Shown piece by piece: positions 27,965-37,826 of a stretch of DNA of 64,000 bases. How positions within the stretch are numbered: the first letter of the stretch is position 1; every line of letters begins with the position of its first letter. Both the position numbers and the translations under genes were made by a program. The notes under the pieces were generated by a model. The model searched no databases and had not been told where the DNA came from. It saw nothing but the letters and a program-made list of their open reading frames with translations. The stretch lies in contig NZ_QMBP01000002.1 in assembly GCF_003289945.1 (NCBI RefSeq), positions 62,001 through 126,000 of the forward strand, in the 5' to 3' direction. Source of the DNA: Mesorhizobium hawassense. Lineage in GTDB: Bacteria > Pseudomonadota > Alphaproteobacteria > Rhizobiales > Rhizobiaceae.

Positions 27965-30900
27965 ATGGTGCAGCAGTCGCTGAACCTCGCGTACTCGGAT
28001 GGCAGCTCTCAGGTGCTGTGGGAGGACGGCGAGCGCGTGTTCAGCCGTGGCTGGCGACTGGACGACAATGGCAAGCGGCTCGCCGTGCTGCTTGTTGCCC
28101 CTGCCGCCGACCATCCGTCCCGGTCAAGACTCGATCGCCTCACGCACGAATACGAGCTGAAAGATGAGCTCGACGGGGCATGGGCGGCGCGGCCGCTGGC
28201 TCTCATGAGCCACGCCGGTCGGACGGTGCTGGTGCTCGATGATCTGGGCGGCGGGCCGCTCGACCGTTTGCTCGGTGAGCCCATGGAGATAGGGCGCTTC
28301 TTGCGCCTGGCTATCGCTGTTACCTCGGCTCTGGGCAAGCTTCATCAGCGCGGGCTCATCCACAAAGACATCAAGCCAGCTAATATTGTGGTGGACTGCC
28401 CGGATGGACACGTGCGGCTCACCGGGTTTGGCATCGCATCGCGCCTGTCCCGCGAGCGGCAGGCGCCCGAGCCGCCCGAGGCCATCGCCGGCACGCTTGC
28501 CTACATGGCACCCGAACAAACCGGGCGGATGAACCGTTCGATCGACGCCCGCAGCGATCTCTACGCCCTCGGCGTCACGCTGTACCAGACGCTCACGGGC
28601 GTTCTGCCCTTAACGGCGGCCGATCCCATGGAATGGGTGCACTGCCATATCGCCAAAAAGCCGGTGCCGCCCGGGGAGCGGTTAGGGAGTATCCCAGCGC
28701 CCGTCTCGGCGATCATCATGAAACTGCTCGCCAAGACACCCGAGGATCGTTACCAGACCGCCGGCGGTGTCGAGCGCGATCTGCGCCGCTGCCTGGCGGA
28801 ATGGGAGGCGCGATGCCGCATCGATGACTTCCCGCTCGGCCTGCAGGACACGCCAAACCGGCTGCTGATCCCCGAAAAGCTGTACGGGCGAGATCATGAG
28901 ATCGCGACGTTGCTTTCCTGCTTCGATCGCATCATCAAGACCGGTGTACCAGAGTTGGTGCTGGTCTCAGGATATTCCGGCATCGGCAAGTCCTCAGTCG
29001 TCGACGAACTACACAAGGTGCTGGTGCAGCTGCGCGGCCTGTTCGCGTCCGGCAAGTCCGACCAGTACAAGCGCGATATCCCTTACGCGACACTGGTGCA
29101 GGCATTTCAAAGTCTCGTCCGGCCTCTCCTCAGCAAGAGCGACACCGAGTTGGCAAGCTGGCGCCACGCGCTTCTAGAGGCGCTGGGATCAAACGGGCGG
29201 CTCATGATCGACCTCATACCCGAACTCAAGCTAATCATCGGAGACCAACCACCGGTTCCTGAGTTGCCGCCGCAGCAGGCGCAAAGCCGCTTCCAGATGG
29301 TGTTCCGGCGCCTGCTCGGCGTCTTCGCCCGGCCGGAGCATCCGCTGGCACTGTTCCTCGACGACCTGCAATGGCTCGACGCGGCGACGCTCGACCTGCT
29401 CGAGGATCTGCTGACCCGGGCGGAGGTCAGCCACCTCCTGCTGATCGGCGCCTACCGCGACAACGAGGTCGATGCCGCGCACCCGCTGGCCCGGAGGCTG
29501 CGGGCGATCCGCAACGCCGGCGCCAAGGTGGCGGAGATCGCGTTGGCGCCGCTCGCTCGAGCGGATCTCGGCCAGCTGATCGCCGATGCGCTGCGCTGCG
29601 AGCCGGAGCGCGCCGCGCCGCTGGCGGCGCTGGTGCAGGAAAAGACCGGCGGCAATCCGTTCTTCGCCACGCAGTTCCTGGCGGCACTCGCCGAGGAGGG
29701 ATTACTCCGCTTCGACCATGACGCGGCGAGCTGGTGCTGGGATACCGGTCGCATTCACGCCAAGGGCTACACCGACAATGTGGTGGACCTGATGGTCGGG
29801 AAGCTGACCCGTCTGCCGGCCCTGACGCAGAGAGCAGTGCAGCAGCTCGCGTGCGTCGCCAACACCGCCGAGATCGCGCTGCTTGCGATCGCGTTCGGGA
29901 CCTCGGAGACGCCGGTCCATGCGGCCATGTGGGAAGCTGTCCGTGCCGGGCTGGTCGAGCGGCAGGGCGGCTCGTACCGCTTCATCCACGACCGCGTGCA
30001 GGAGGCCGCCTACGCGCTGATCCCCGATGACGCGCGGGCGGCGGCGCATCTGCGGATCGGCCGGCTGCTCGCGGCTCATACCCCCGCGGAACAGCGCGAG
30101 GAGACGATCTTCGACATCGTCAATCAGCTCAACCGCGGAGTGGGCCTGATCACCTTGGATGAAGAGCGAGAGCAGCTTGCCGAGTTCAACCTGATCGCGG
30201 GCAAACGCGCCATGGCATCGACCGCCTACGCCTCGGCGCTGAAGCATTTTATCGCCGGTCTGGAGTTGTTGCCGAAAGATGCATGGGAACGTCATCATGA
30301 ACTGACCTTCGCGCTGGATCTGCACCGGGCGGAATGCGAGTTCCTCACCGGTGCGCTGGCGGCGGCGGAGGAGCATCTAGTCGAGGCGTCGAGCCGCGCC
30401 TTGACGTCCGTCGAACGCGCCAGCATCACCTGCTTGCAGGTGGATCTGTACACTACCCTCGATCAAGGCAGTCGCGCGATAGCCGTTGGTCTCGATTATC
30501 TGCAGCACCTGGACATCGACATCAACTGGTCACCGCACCCGCCGGAAGACGAGGCTCGGCGTGTGTATGAGCGGATCTGGTCCCAGCTTGGCCCCCGCAC
30601 GGTCGAGAGTCTCATTGGTCTACCATTGATGACCGATCCCGCAACGCTCGCCACTCTGGATGTCCTGACGAAACTCGGACCGCCTGCCCACTACACCGAT
30701 GCGAACCTACGTTCCCTGATTATTTGCCAGGCAGTCAACCTCAGCCTGGTAAGCGGCAATTGTGACGGGTCGTGCTACGCCTATGCCGTGCTTGGCGGGA
30801 TTGCGGGGCCCTACTTCGGTGATTACCAGGCCGGATTTCGGTTCGCCCGTCTCAGCTATGAACTGGTCGAGCAGCGGGGTCTGAAGAGATTCCAAGCCAG

Positions 30901-33889
30901 GACCTATCTGAACTTTGGATATTTGCTCATGTTCTGGACGAGACAGGTCCGGAAAGGTCGCGAGCTGCTCCAGTGTGCGTTCGACACGGCAAACCAGACC
31001 GGCGATCTCACCTATGCGGCATACTATTACACTCACCTGAACACCTACCTTCTCGCGGTGGGCGATCCGCTCGAAGAGGTGCAAGTCGAGGCCGAGCGTG
31101 GCTTTGCGTTCGCTGAGAAGATGCAGTTCGGTTTTGCGATGGACTCAATCGCCGGGCAGCTTGGGCTTATTCGGACACTCCGCGGCCTGACGCCGCTTTT
31201 CGGCAGCTTTGACAATGGACACTTCGACGAACTCCAACTTGAACGCCAATTCCGCAGTAACCGCGATCTCGCGATGGCGGAGGGCTGGTATTGGATCCGG
31301 AAGCTGCAGGCGCGGTTTTTCTCAGGCGACTACGACGCGGCGTTAGCAGCGGCCGCGAACGCGCAACGCCTCCTCTGGACAACTGCCTCCTTCTTCGAAG
31401 GGGCTGAATACCACTTCTATGGGGCCCTTGCGGAGGCGGCCGCTTGCGATTTTGCAACCGTTGAGGAGCGGCGTGGGTGTCTCGAAACTTTAGCTGATCA
31501 TCGCAGGCAGCTGGTGCTTTGGGCCGAGAACTGTCCCGACCACTTCGAGAACCGCGCCGCGCTGGTCGGCGCCGAGATCGCCCGCTTGGAGGGCCGCGAC
31601 CTTGATGCCCAACGTCTGTACGAGCAGGCGGTCCGCTTGGCTCGCGCAAACGGCTTTGTCCACAATGAAGCCCTCGCTTACGAAGTGGCCGCGCGCTTCT
31701 ATGCGGCACGTGGCTTCGATGAAATCGCGCGGCTCTACTTGCGAAACGCCCGCGACGGCTACCTGCGCTGGGGCGCGGACGGCAAGGTGCGCCAACTCGA
31801 TGCGATGTATCCGCGCCTCAGAATGGAAGAGCCCGCCCCTGCTTCGGCAAGCACGATCGCAGCGTCGGTCGAGCAACTCGACCTCGCAACGGTGATCAAA
31901 GCGTCGCAGGCCATATCGGGCGAGATCGTGCTGGAGAAGCTGCTCGAAATGCTTATGCGCACGACGCTTGAACAGGTCGGTGCCGAAAGAGGCTTGTTGA
32001 TTTTTTCACGCGAGGCTGAGCAGCGGATCGCGGCGGAGGCCACCACCAACGGCGACGCCATCACCGTGGATCTGCGCGACCAGCCGGCGAGCGCGGCCGT
32101 GCTGCCGGAGTCGGTGCTCCACTATGTCCTGCGTACCCAGGAAAGCGTTATTCTCGACGATGCGTCATCTCAAAATCTATTTTCTGCCGATCCCTATATC
32201 GTTCAGCGTCGCGCGCGTTCCATTCTTTGTCTACCGTTAATCAACCAGCGACAGTGCATCGGCATTCTCTACCTTGAGAACAATCTCACCCCGAACGTGT
32301 TCACGCCAGGCCGTGTCGCTCTATTGAAAGTGCTTGCGTCGCAAGCGGCGATCTCGCTGGAGAGTTCGCGGCTTTATGACGACCTGGCGGATCGAGAAAG
32401 GAAGATTCGGCGTTTGGTCGACGCCAACATCATCGGGATCTTCATCGCCGACCGCGAAGATCGGATTCTTGAAGCCAATGATGCGTTTCTACGTCTCCTA
32501 GGATATGGCCGTGAAGACTTAGTTCCCGGCCGCGTGCGCTGGACCGAGCTGTCCCCGCCCGAATGGCACGAGCGCGACCTACTCACCCAGGCTGAACTAA
32601 ACTCTACCGGCATCGTTCAGCCCTTCGAAAAGGAGTATTTTCGAAAAGACGGCAGTCGCGTTCCAGTGCTTGTGGGCGCCGCGCTGTTCAAGGAAGGAGG
32701 CGACCGCCTTGCATTCGTGCTCGATTTGACCGAACGCAAACGTGCCGAAGAGGCGCTCCGTGAAAGCGAGCGAAGTTTGCGCTCGGCGATTGACGGGATA
32801 CCGGGCCTCGTTGCGATCTTGGCCCCGAATGGTGACCTCGAAGCCGTAAATCGGCAGATCTTTGAGTATTGTGGCCAGTCATTGGAAGGGCTGAGGAACT
32901 GGGGCACAAACGGAACGATCCATCCTGATGACTTTCCCCATCTCGCTGAAGTCTTCACAAAATCGATCGCCGCCGGCGTTCCCTATCGGACCGAAGCACG
33001 CCTCCGGCGCTTCGACGGGGAATTTCGTTGGTTTGATATGCGAGGCATTCCGGTCCGGGATGCCTCCGACCGCATTGTTCGCTGGTATTCTCTGCTGACC
33101 GACATCGAGGATCACACACAAGCGCTGCTGCGACTGCAGCAGATGCAATCGGATTTCGCTCACATGAACCGCGTGAGCATGATGGGAGAATTGGCCGCCT
33201 CGCTTTCACATGAAATCACGCAGCCGATTGCCAGCGCGCGCAATAACGCGCGGGCGGCTCAGAATTTCCTGAAGATGCAGCCGCCGGACCTGCGCGAGGT
33301 CAGGGAAGCGCTTTCCTGTGTCGTCGGAGATGCTGATCGGGCCGGGGAAATCATCGATCGTATCCGCGAGCAAATCAATAAAGCGCCGCCGCGAAAAGAG
33401 TGTTTTGATCTCAACGTGGCAATCCACGAAGTGATCGTATTGGCTCGAAGCTTGACCCTCAGGAATGGCGTTTCGGTCCAGACCCGGCTTGCGGAGGGAG
33501 TACTTTCGGTTTTGGGGGATCGCGTTCAGCTGCAACAGGTCTTGCTGAATCTGATTCTGAATGCGGCTGAAGCAATGGGCTCGATGGAGGACGGGGCGAG
33601 AGAGCTGTTGATCAGCACAGAGGAGGATCAAGCAGGCGTCCTCGTGGCCGTGCGCGATTCCGGGCCGGGCATCGATCCGGCGCATCTCGATCGAGTCTTC
33701 GACGCCTTCTACACCACGAAGTCCGGTGGAACAGGCATGGGGCTGTCGATTTGCGGCTCTATCATCCACGCTCATGGCGGCAAGCTATGGGCGGAGGCGA
33801 ATGAACCCCGTGGCGCCGTGTTCCAGTTCACCTTGCCGGGAGCGGAACAGGAGCTCACGACCCCTCCTCAGGCGAGCCTGCCGACGTAA
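27965..33889 (+). CDS. Giant kinase-like/ATPase/GAF/PAS/histidine kinase sensor
   Basis: 1974 residues. Residues ~1-290 are a Ser/Thr kinase fold with HKDIKPANI (~133) and AYMAPEQTGRMNRSIDARSD, but GFG replaces DFG (~155) and no VAIK-type lysine is visible. An AAA/STAND ATPase follows: Walker A SGYSGIGKSS (~336), Walker B LALFLDDLQWLD (~463). A long helical repeat region runs to ~1300. Then come GAF (~1315-1460), PAS (~1480-1600), PAS (~1605-1720), HisKA (SHEITQPIASARNN, His ~1748) and HATPase (LNLILNAAEAM, DSGPGID, GTGMGLSI). The kinase-ATPase part is PknK-like. It is divergent from the HK-nhaA operon. Start could also be upstream; ATG 27965 is plausible. Confidence 0.9.
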   Translation: MVQQSLNLAYSDGSSQVLWEDGERVFSRGWRLDDNGKRLAVLLVAPAADHPSRSRLDRLTHEYELKDELDGAWAARPLALMSHAGRTVLVLDDLGGGPLDRLLGEPMEIGRFLRLAIAVTSALGKLHQRGLIHKDIKPANIVVDCPDGHVRLTGFGIASRLSRERQAPEPPEAIAGTLAYMAPEQTGRMNRSIDARSDLYALGVTLYQTLTGVLPLTAADPMEWVHCHIAKKPVPPGERLGSIPAPVSAIIMKLLAKTPEDRYQTAGGVERDLRRCLAEWEARCRIDDFPLGLQDTPNRLLIPEKLYGRDHEIATLLSCFDRIIKTGVPELVLVSGYSGIGKSSVVDELHKVLVQLRGLFASGKSDQYKRDIPYATLVQAFQSLVRPLLSKSDTELASWRHALLEALGSNGRLMIDLIPELKLIIGDQPPVPELPPQQAQSRFQMVFRRLLGVFARPEHPLALFLDDLQWLDAATLDLLEDLLTRAEVSHLLLIGAYRDNEVDAAHPLARRLRAIRNAGAKVAEIALAPLARADLGQLIADALRCEPERAAPLAALVQEKTGGNPFFATQFLAALAEEGLLRFDHDAASWCWDTGRIHAKGYTDNVVDLMVGKLTRLPALTQRAVQQLACVANTAEIALLAIAFGTSETPVHAAMWEAVRAGLVERQGGSYRFIHDRVQEAAYALIPDDARAAAHLRIGRLLAAHTPAEQREETIFDIVNQLNRGVGLITLDEEREQLAEFNLIAGKRAMASTAYASALKHFIAGLELLPKDAWERHHELTFALDLHRAECEFLTGALAAAEEHLVEASSRALTSVERASITCLQVDLYTTLDQGSRAIAVGLDYLQHLDIDINWSPHPPEDEARRVYERIWSQLGPRTVESLIGLPLMTDPATLATLDVLTKLGPPAHYTDANLRSLIICQAVNLSLVSGNCDGSCYAYAVLGGIAGPYFGDYQAGFRFARLSYELVEQRGLKRFQARTYLNFGYLLMFWTRQVRKGRELLQCAFDTANQTGDLTYAAYYYTHLNTYLLAVGDPLEEVQVEAERGFAFAEKMQFGFAMDSIAGQLGLIRTLRGLTPLFGSFDNGHFDELQLERQFRSNRDLAMAEGWYWIRKLQARFFSGDYDAALAAAANAQRLLWTTASFFEGAEYHFYGALAEAAACDFATVEERRGCLETLADHRRQLVLWAENCPDHFENRAALVGAEIARLEGRDLDAQRLYEQAVRLARANGFVHNEALAYEVAARFYAARGFDEIARLYLRNARDGYLRWGADGKVRQLDAMYPRLRMEEPAPASASTIAASVEQLDLATVIKASQAISGEIVLEKLLEMLMRTTLEQVGAERGLLIFSREAEQRIAAEATTNGDAITVDLRDQPASAAVLPESVLHYVLRTQESVILDDASSQNLFSADPYIVQRRARSILCLPLINQRQCIGILYLENNLTPNVFTPGRVALLKVLASQAAISLESSRLYDDLADRERKIRRLVDANIIGIFIADREDRILEANDAFLRLLGYGREDLVPGRVRWTELSPPEWHERDLLTQAELNSTGIVQPFEKEYFRKDGSRVPVLVGAALFKEGGDRLAFVLDLTERKRAEEALRESERSLRSAIDGIPGLVAILAPNGDLEAVNRQIFEYCGQSLEGLRNWGTNGTIHPDDFPHLAEVFTKSIAAGVPYRTEARLRRFDGEFRWFDMRGIPVRDASDRIVRWYSLLTDIEDHTQALLRLQQMQSDFAHMNRVSMMGELAASLSHEITQPIASARNNARAAQNFLKMQPPDLREVREALSCVVGDADRAGEIIDRIREQINKAPPRKECFDLNVAIHEVIVLARSLTLRNGVSVQTRLAEGVLSVLGDRVQLQQVLLNLILNAAEAMGSMEDGARELLISTEEDQAGVLVAVRDSGPGIDPAHLDRVFDAFYTTKSGGTGMGLSICGSIIHAHGGKLWAEANEPRGAVFQFTLPGAEQELTTPPQASLPT

Positions 33890-33894
33890 GAGCC

Positions 33895-34180
33895 GCGCAA
33901 ACACATCGTGTGAGATGGACCTCATCCACCGGCTTACCCAGGTAACACCAAGAGCCCATCGTTCAGGGCGCGAGCCCTCTCAGCATCATTGGGAAAGGCC
34001 GTCACAAGGATTGTCGGTATCGCGTTGCCCCGTGTCGATAAGGCGCCGGTAGAGTTCGAGCCCGGTCATGGCAGGCATATGGATGTCGGCGATCAGGCAG
34101 GCTGTTTCGGCAAGCCGCGGGGAGGCCAGAAAATCGGCTGCGGACGAGAAAATGTCAACCGTATCGCCCAGCGATCTCAT
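33895..34180 (-). pseudogene. FixJ-type receiver relic
   Basis: The minus strand reads IFSSAADFLASPRLAETACL, then I-A-D-I-H-M-P-A-M-T-G-L (phospho-acceptor Asp), then needs shifts to reach VTAFPNDAERARALNDG and GKPVDEVHLTRCVCAALTSA. It is a decayed paralogue of the intact regulator at 47748-48140; its first ~30 residues are gone. It abuts the giant sensor tail to tail, an arrangement duplicated at 47.7 kb. Confidence 0.85.
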
Positions 34181-34278
34181 GAGCCTTGGAAGTGCTGCGT
34201 TCTAAGCTGATTGTGCTGCCCATAAGGCGATGATTGAGGCGATTGCCGAGCGCGGAAGAGCACAGTGCCGCGACCGCA

Positions 34279-34302
34279 GCCCGGAGGTTGCTACCTCCGG
34301 GC
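34279..34302. terminator. Strong stem-loop downstream of the cupin gene
   Basis: GCCCGGAGGT pairs perfectly with ACCTCCGGGC around a TGCT tetraloop. It is 64 bp beyond the 3' end of the cupin gene and ends the decayed response regulator region. No T-run follows on either strand, so Rho-independent termination is uncertain. Confidence 0.4.
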
Positions 34303-34365
34303 ACAACTAATTCGGTGCGCGATGACCCCGGCGGAGTCACGTACGCTGCGCGTCGCAGTCGCGCC

Positions 34366-34779
34366 CTATGGGACCGTCAGGCCGAAAGCGGCCAGGTCGG
34401 GCTCCTTGCCGTCCTTGGGGACCAAGAAGCGCTCGAACCCACCCGGCACGAAGCTGAGTAGCAGGGTCGCCTGTTCGCCGACCACCTCGATGGTATGCGG
34501 CACACCCCGCGGAAGAGCCGCGTAGGCTCCCGGCCCCACCTCCACGCGGGTATCGCCAACCCGCGCGATTAGCTGCCCCTGCACCACATAGAGCAACTCG
34601 TCCTCGCGCGAGTGGGTGTGCAGCGGCGGTTCCTCCCCGGCCCGCAGCGTCCACAGGACAGCGCCATATTCACCTCCTGACTGGCTGCTCTCCACTTTCA
34701 ACTCGACGGTCGACCCCCCGCTCGAGGTAACCGTCTCACCGCCGTGCGGCGCCGTGAGAATTGGCTTCTGAACTGACAT
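34366..34779 (-). CDS. Cupin domain protein
   Basis: 137 residues forming a single cupin barrel. Motif 1 is LHTHSREDELLYVVQGQLIA (His, His, Glu metal ligands) and motif 2 lies in GAYAALPRGVPHTIEV. Such proteins bind metals and range from dioxygenases to storage proteins. No partner gene. GGAG is found before ATG 34779. Confidence 0.85.
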   Translation of the reverse strand: MSVQKPILTAPHGGETVTSSGGSTVELKVESSQSGGEYGAVLWTLRAGEEPPLHTHSREDELLYVVQGQLIARVGDTRVEVGPGAYAALPRGVPHTIEVVGEQATLLLSFVPGGFERFLVPKDGKEPDLAAFGLTVP

Positions 34780-35332
34780 TTGTAGCTCCTATTTTGAACC
34801 ATCGATTATCGCGCCTACCTGACGGTCCAGCCCGACCGAACCACCCGATGCTGTGTGCCACAGCACAGCGGCCCTAATCGCATATTGCGAATTGGTTGGA
34901 GGATGCCGCAGCCGCCCGACGAAGGGAAATCACCAGTGACTATCTATCTGATAACCATTTATAATGGCCCTCAATCCGGGCGCGATCGCATCGCGGCCGC
35001 CTTGCCCGCTGCGGCTGCCGTGGCGACGTCGCCGTGCTTTCAATCTGAGTTCCGCCAATTGCCTTCAGATTCTGCCGAGACGTAGCTGCTCACGTGGCGA
35101 AAGGCGCGGAGAAATATCCTTGAAGGCCCGCTGCGTCACATCGATCAGCCTCTGGCATAGCGGGGTACTTCGCGTGCCGCGAGGCATAGGCCGCCATAAC
35201 GGGCACGTTGCGATCACGCAGGGCGTCCGTCGGCGCACAAAGATTCGAATACACCGTGGGCGAGGAGTGAGCCGATCGCCCTGCCCTGACAGCCCTTGGG
35301 AGCCGCTCGATTGACGCTGGAGGAGGCACAGG
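34780..35332. other. Intergenic region with no recognised gene
   Basis: 553 bp. It holds GGAAATCACC at 34925, the start of the shared element, followed by an AT-rich stretch (ATAACCATTTATAATGG). The minus strand between about 35090 and 35250 is open in one frame, but I recognise no family. It probably contains the cupin promoter. Confidence 0.35.
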
Positions 35333-35578
35333 ATGGACGCCGAGGTCAAGGACAATCCCGTGATGCACCGCTTCGAGCTATCACCCAGCGGGGATGAGCT
35401 TGCTGTCTCGTATTACAAAGAGAAGGACGGACGCGTGATCTTGCTCCACACAGAGGTCCCGCAGCCGCCAAGCTTCAATAACAGCTACGCACACCTGCAG
35501 GATCGGTTCTTCGCGCGGCGCAGCACCGGATGGTTGGAGAGCCCTGATGGGATCGAAAGGCGCTGTCACGTTATCTGA
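35333..35578 (+). pseudogene. Chimeric relic: GNAT start fused to SelO fragment
   Basis: Residues 1-44 (VMHRFELSPSGDELAVSYYK, then V-I-L-L-H-T-E-V-P) match the first half of the small GNAT acetyltransferase at 51232-51513. Residues 46 on (FNNSYAHLQDRFFARR, then G-W-L-E-S-P-D-G-I-E) match the N-terminus of SelO at 1176-2696 with a ~30-residue internal deletion. The ribosome-binding site GGAGGAGG is strong, so an 81-residue hybrid peptide may be translated. Neither active site is complete. Confidence 0.8.
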
Positions 35579-35884
35579 GGTTGGACGTGAAGGGACCGCC
35601 GACAGGGATATCAGGCGAGGGCTGGGGTCTTACAGCTATCGGCGATGGAGATGGGCCTGAAATGCGGAGCCTTTTGAGCGGGCTGGGACGAAGAGATTGC
35701 GGAAGGTTAGAAGATCGAGATGAAGCGTTGGAGGCTTCCTGGCGATCGGAAAGCCGTCTGCTTCCATGCCGGCTGTTCGAAGGCCAGTACTTTTAGATGT
35801 GACCACCGACCTGGGGCTTAGCTCTCCCAAAGGCGTATAGCTTGGAGGTCTGGGAGATCAGCGCCCGCAATCGGCCAGCTACCG

Positions 35885-36316
35885 CTACCTGATGAGTGCA
35901 ATAGCCACTAGCCCGGTGACCGCGCCGTACAACACGTGCAGGAGAAACGCCAACCAGACAGGGTTGAACTGGACGTGCTTGCGTGCGTCTTCTGAAGCAG
36001 AGCCAATCAAGAAATGATTGAAGAGCCAGAAAAAGATACCCACCGCGATGCCCGCAAAAACGAAACCGATGTTGAGCTGGTGGGCAAGGTCCACGGTCGC
36101 AATACCATATATCGCCGAAAGCAGCATGTGAAATTGGACGCCTACTAAGGTGACTATGCCGAATGAGCGCGTATTTCCCACTTTGGCCCCCACCAGGATG
36201 CCCCCAATGCTGTTGGGCAGGGACCAAAAGCCACCTCCGGTGACCGCACTGTAGATCATCCCCACGCCTGCGACGGCGACGCCGCCAACGATGCCGGCGA
36301 GAGCGGAAAGGTCCAT
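35885..36316 (-). CDS. Four-helix membrane protein of unknown function
   Basis: 143 residues with four hydrophobic segments (LAGIVGGVAVAGVGMIYSAV, then residues ~45-65, ~70-95 and ~118-140). ATG 36316 is preferred because GGAG lies at good spacing; a TTG four codons earlier is also open. No family recognised. It is probably an inner-membrane protein and stands alone. Confidence 0.6.
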   Translation of the reverse strand: MDLSALAGIVGGVAVAGVGMIYSAVTGGGFWSLPNSIGGILVGAKVGNTRSFGIVTLVGVQFHMLLSAIYGIATVDLAHQLNIGFVFAGIAVGIFFWLFNHFLIGSASEDARKHVQFNPVWLAFLLHVLYGAVTGLVAIALIR

Positions 36317-36424
36317 TTGAATCTCCAACCCTGATCGCCCGTGATCTTTATCGCTGGCGTCCTCGACGACTTCGAAGCAGGTGAATGCTTATCCTCCAAT
36401 TCGCCATAGCATTGGGTTATCGTA

Positions 36425-36955
36425 TCCATGACCGTTGGAGCAGCGGAAGCATTATCGCGGCTTCCAGTCCGACTCTTGGATAACACCGGTCGCCAGGCAG
36501 ACCGGCCGCGGCGTCTTCCACGCGCGGCAGCACCACCAGCGCAACGGCGAGAACAGGCGCTTTCGAGAGCTGCAGCGGAATGATCGATCACGCCGCAGCG
36601 AGCGGGATCATCAGTCCAGCGCATCCCTCGCCGACTTTCTCCTTCCGCAAGGGACGGCCGCGTCACCTCGTGCGCGTTGACAGCAAGCTCGCTATCACCA
36701 TCAACGAACGCGCCACGCAAGCGCCGTCGCCGGGCTGAGGATCGCCGCGTCAAGCGAAACAAGCGCGCGCGGGCAGAACTCGCGGCCGGGCGCCCGTGCG
36801 GGTGCTGCCTGACCGGGATTTCGGCTCGATGGAAGTGAATGCGGTCTTCGTCAGCGGAAAGACCATAAAGCCTGCCGCCCGCGCATTTGTTGAATTCCCT
36901 ACGGGGAACTGTGTGCTTGTTAACACGGCGCCGGCCAGGGCATCGCCGTGATAGC
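36425..36955 (+). pseudogene. LysR-type regulator relic, several frameshifts
   Basis: Pieces in different frames follow LysR order: LSRLPVRLLDNTGRQ (HTH wing region), HLVRVDSKLAITINERATQA (effector domain), and VRVLPDRDFGSMEVNAVF then SGKTIKPAARAFVEFP (C-terminus). At least three shifts are required. It explains the otherwise empty 840 bp before wrbA. The long open reading on the opposite strand is a by-product. Confidence 0.65.
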
Positions 36956-37155
36956 ACGGCATTCCCCACAGTTATTGACACAATACCTTTACCCCTACTG
37001 CGCCGAAACCTAGCTTGGGCTAGCAAAACAAGCACCCCAGCCGTCCGCCCCTCGCGCTGGAAGTTTTCCGCGCGCTTCGGTTCGTTGTGCGACAACGAAG
37101 CGAAATACTTGAATACGCATAAGCGGGCTCGTGCAGAATATGATGGAAAGCTCCT

Positions 37156-37755
37156 ATGCCCAAAGTACTTGTGCTCTACTACTCCTCCTACGGACACGTC
37201 GAAAAGCTCGCACACGAAATCGCCGCGGGCGCACGCGAGGCGGGCGCGTCCGCCGACGTGAAGCGCGTGCCTGAACTTCTATCTGCGGAGGCGGCCAAGG
37301 CAGCCAACTACAAGCTCGATCAAGCCGCCCCAATCGCACGCATCGACGACCTTGCCGAGTACGACGCAATCGTGATCGGCACAGGCACGCGTTTCGGCAG
37401 GATGTCGTCCCAAATGGCAAGCTTTCTCGACCAGGCTGGGGGCCTGTGGGCGGAGGGAGCCCTCAATGGCAAGGTGGGGGGCGCCTTTGCGTCGTCGGCG
37501 ACGCAGCACGGCGGCCAGGAGACGACGCTGTTCACGATCATCACCAACCTGCTCCACTTCGGCATGACGGTGGTCGGATTGAACTACGGGTTCGCCGGCC
37601 AAATGCAAGTTGATGAGATCACTGGAGGCGCACCTTACGGCGCGACGACGATTGCTGGAACCGACGCGCAGCGGCAGCCGAGCGAGAACGAGCTTGCCGG
37701 CGCCCGATATCAGGGACGCGCGATCGCGGAGACCGCCACGAAACTTCACGGCTAA
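37156..37755 (+). CDS. wrbA: NAD(P)H:quinone oxidoreductase WrbA
   Basis: 199 residues. FMN loop [31 protein letters not shown] and [13 protein letters not shown] are diagnostic of WrbA. This tetrameric flavoprotein performs two-electron quinone reduction, avoiding semiquinone radicals, in stationary phase and oxidative stress. GGAAAG lies before ATG 37156. A DUF1003 gene follows 70 bp later on the same strand. Confidence 0.95.
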   Translation: MPKVLVLYYSSYGHVEKLAHEIAAGAREAGASADVKRVPELLSAEAAKAANYKLDQAAPIARIDDLAEYDAIVIGTGTRFGRMSSQMASFLDQAGGLWAEGALNGKVGGAFASSATQHGGQETTLFTIITNLLHFGMTVVGLNYGFAGQMQVDEITGGAPYGATTIAGTDAQRQPSENELAGARYQGRAIAETATKLHG

Positions 37756-37826
37756 ATGACGCTATCAAAACGCGGCGGGGCCCTGGCCGCGTCGACCGCG
37801 CAATCGAGCGGAACGGTGCTGGCAGA

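Noticed and set aside
35090..35368. 92-codon minus-strand frame upstream of the GNAT-SelO chimera
   Set aside because: Composition looks partly coding but no family is recognisable and no start signal is present, so it was left as unassigned intergenic DNA.
36256..37215. A 319-codon minus-strand open frame before wrbA
   Set aside because: Low-complexity Arg/Ser-rich product without motifs; the plus strand in the same place shows ordered LysR fragments, a better explanation.
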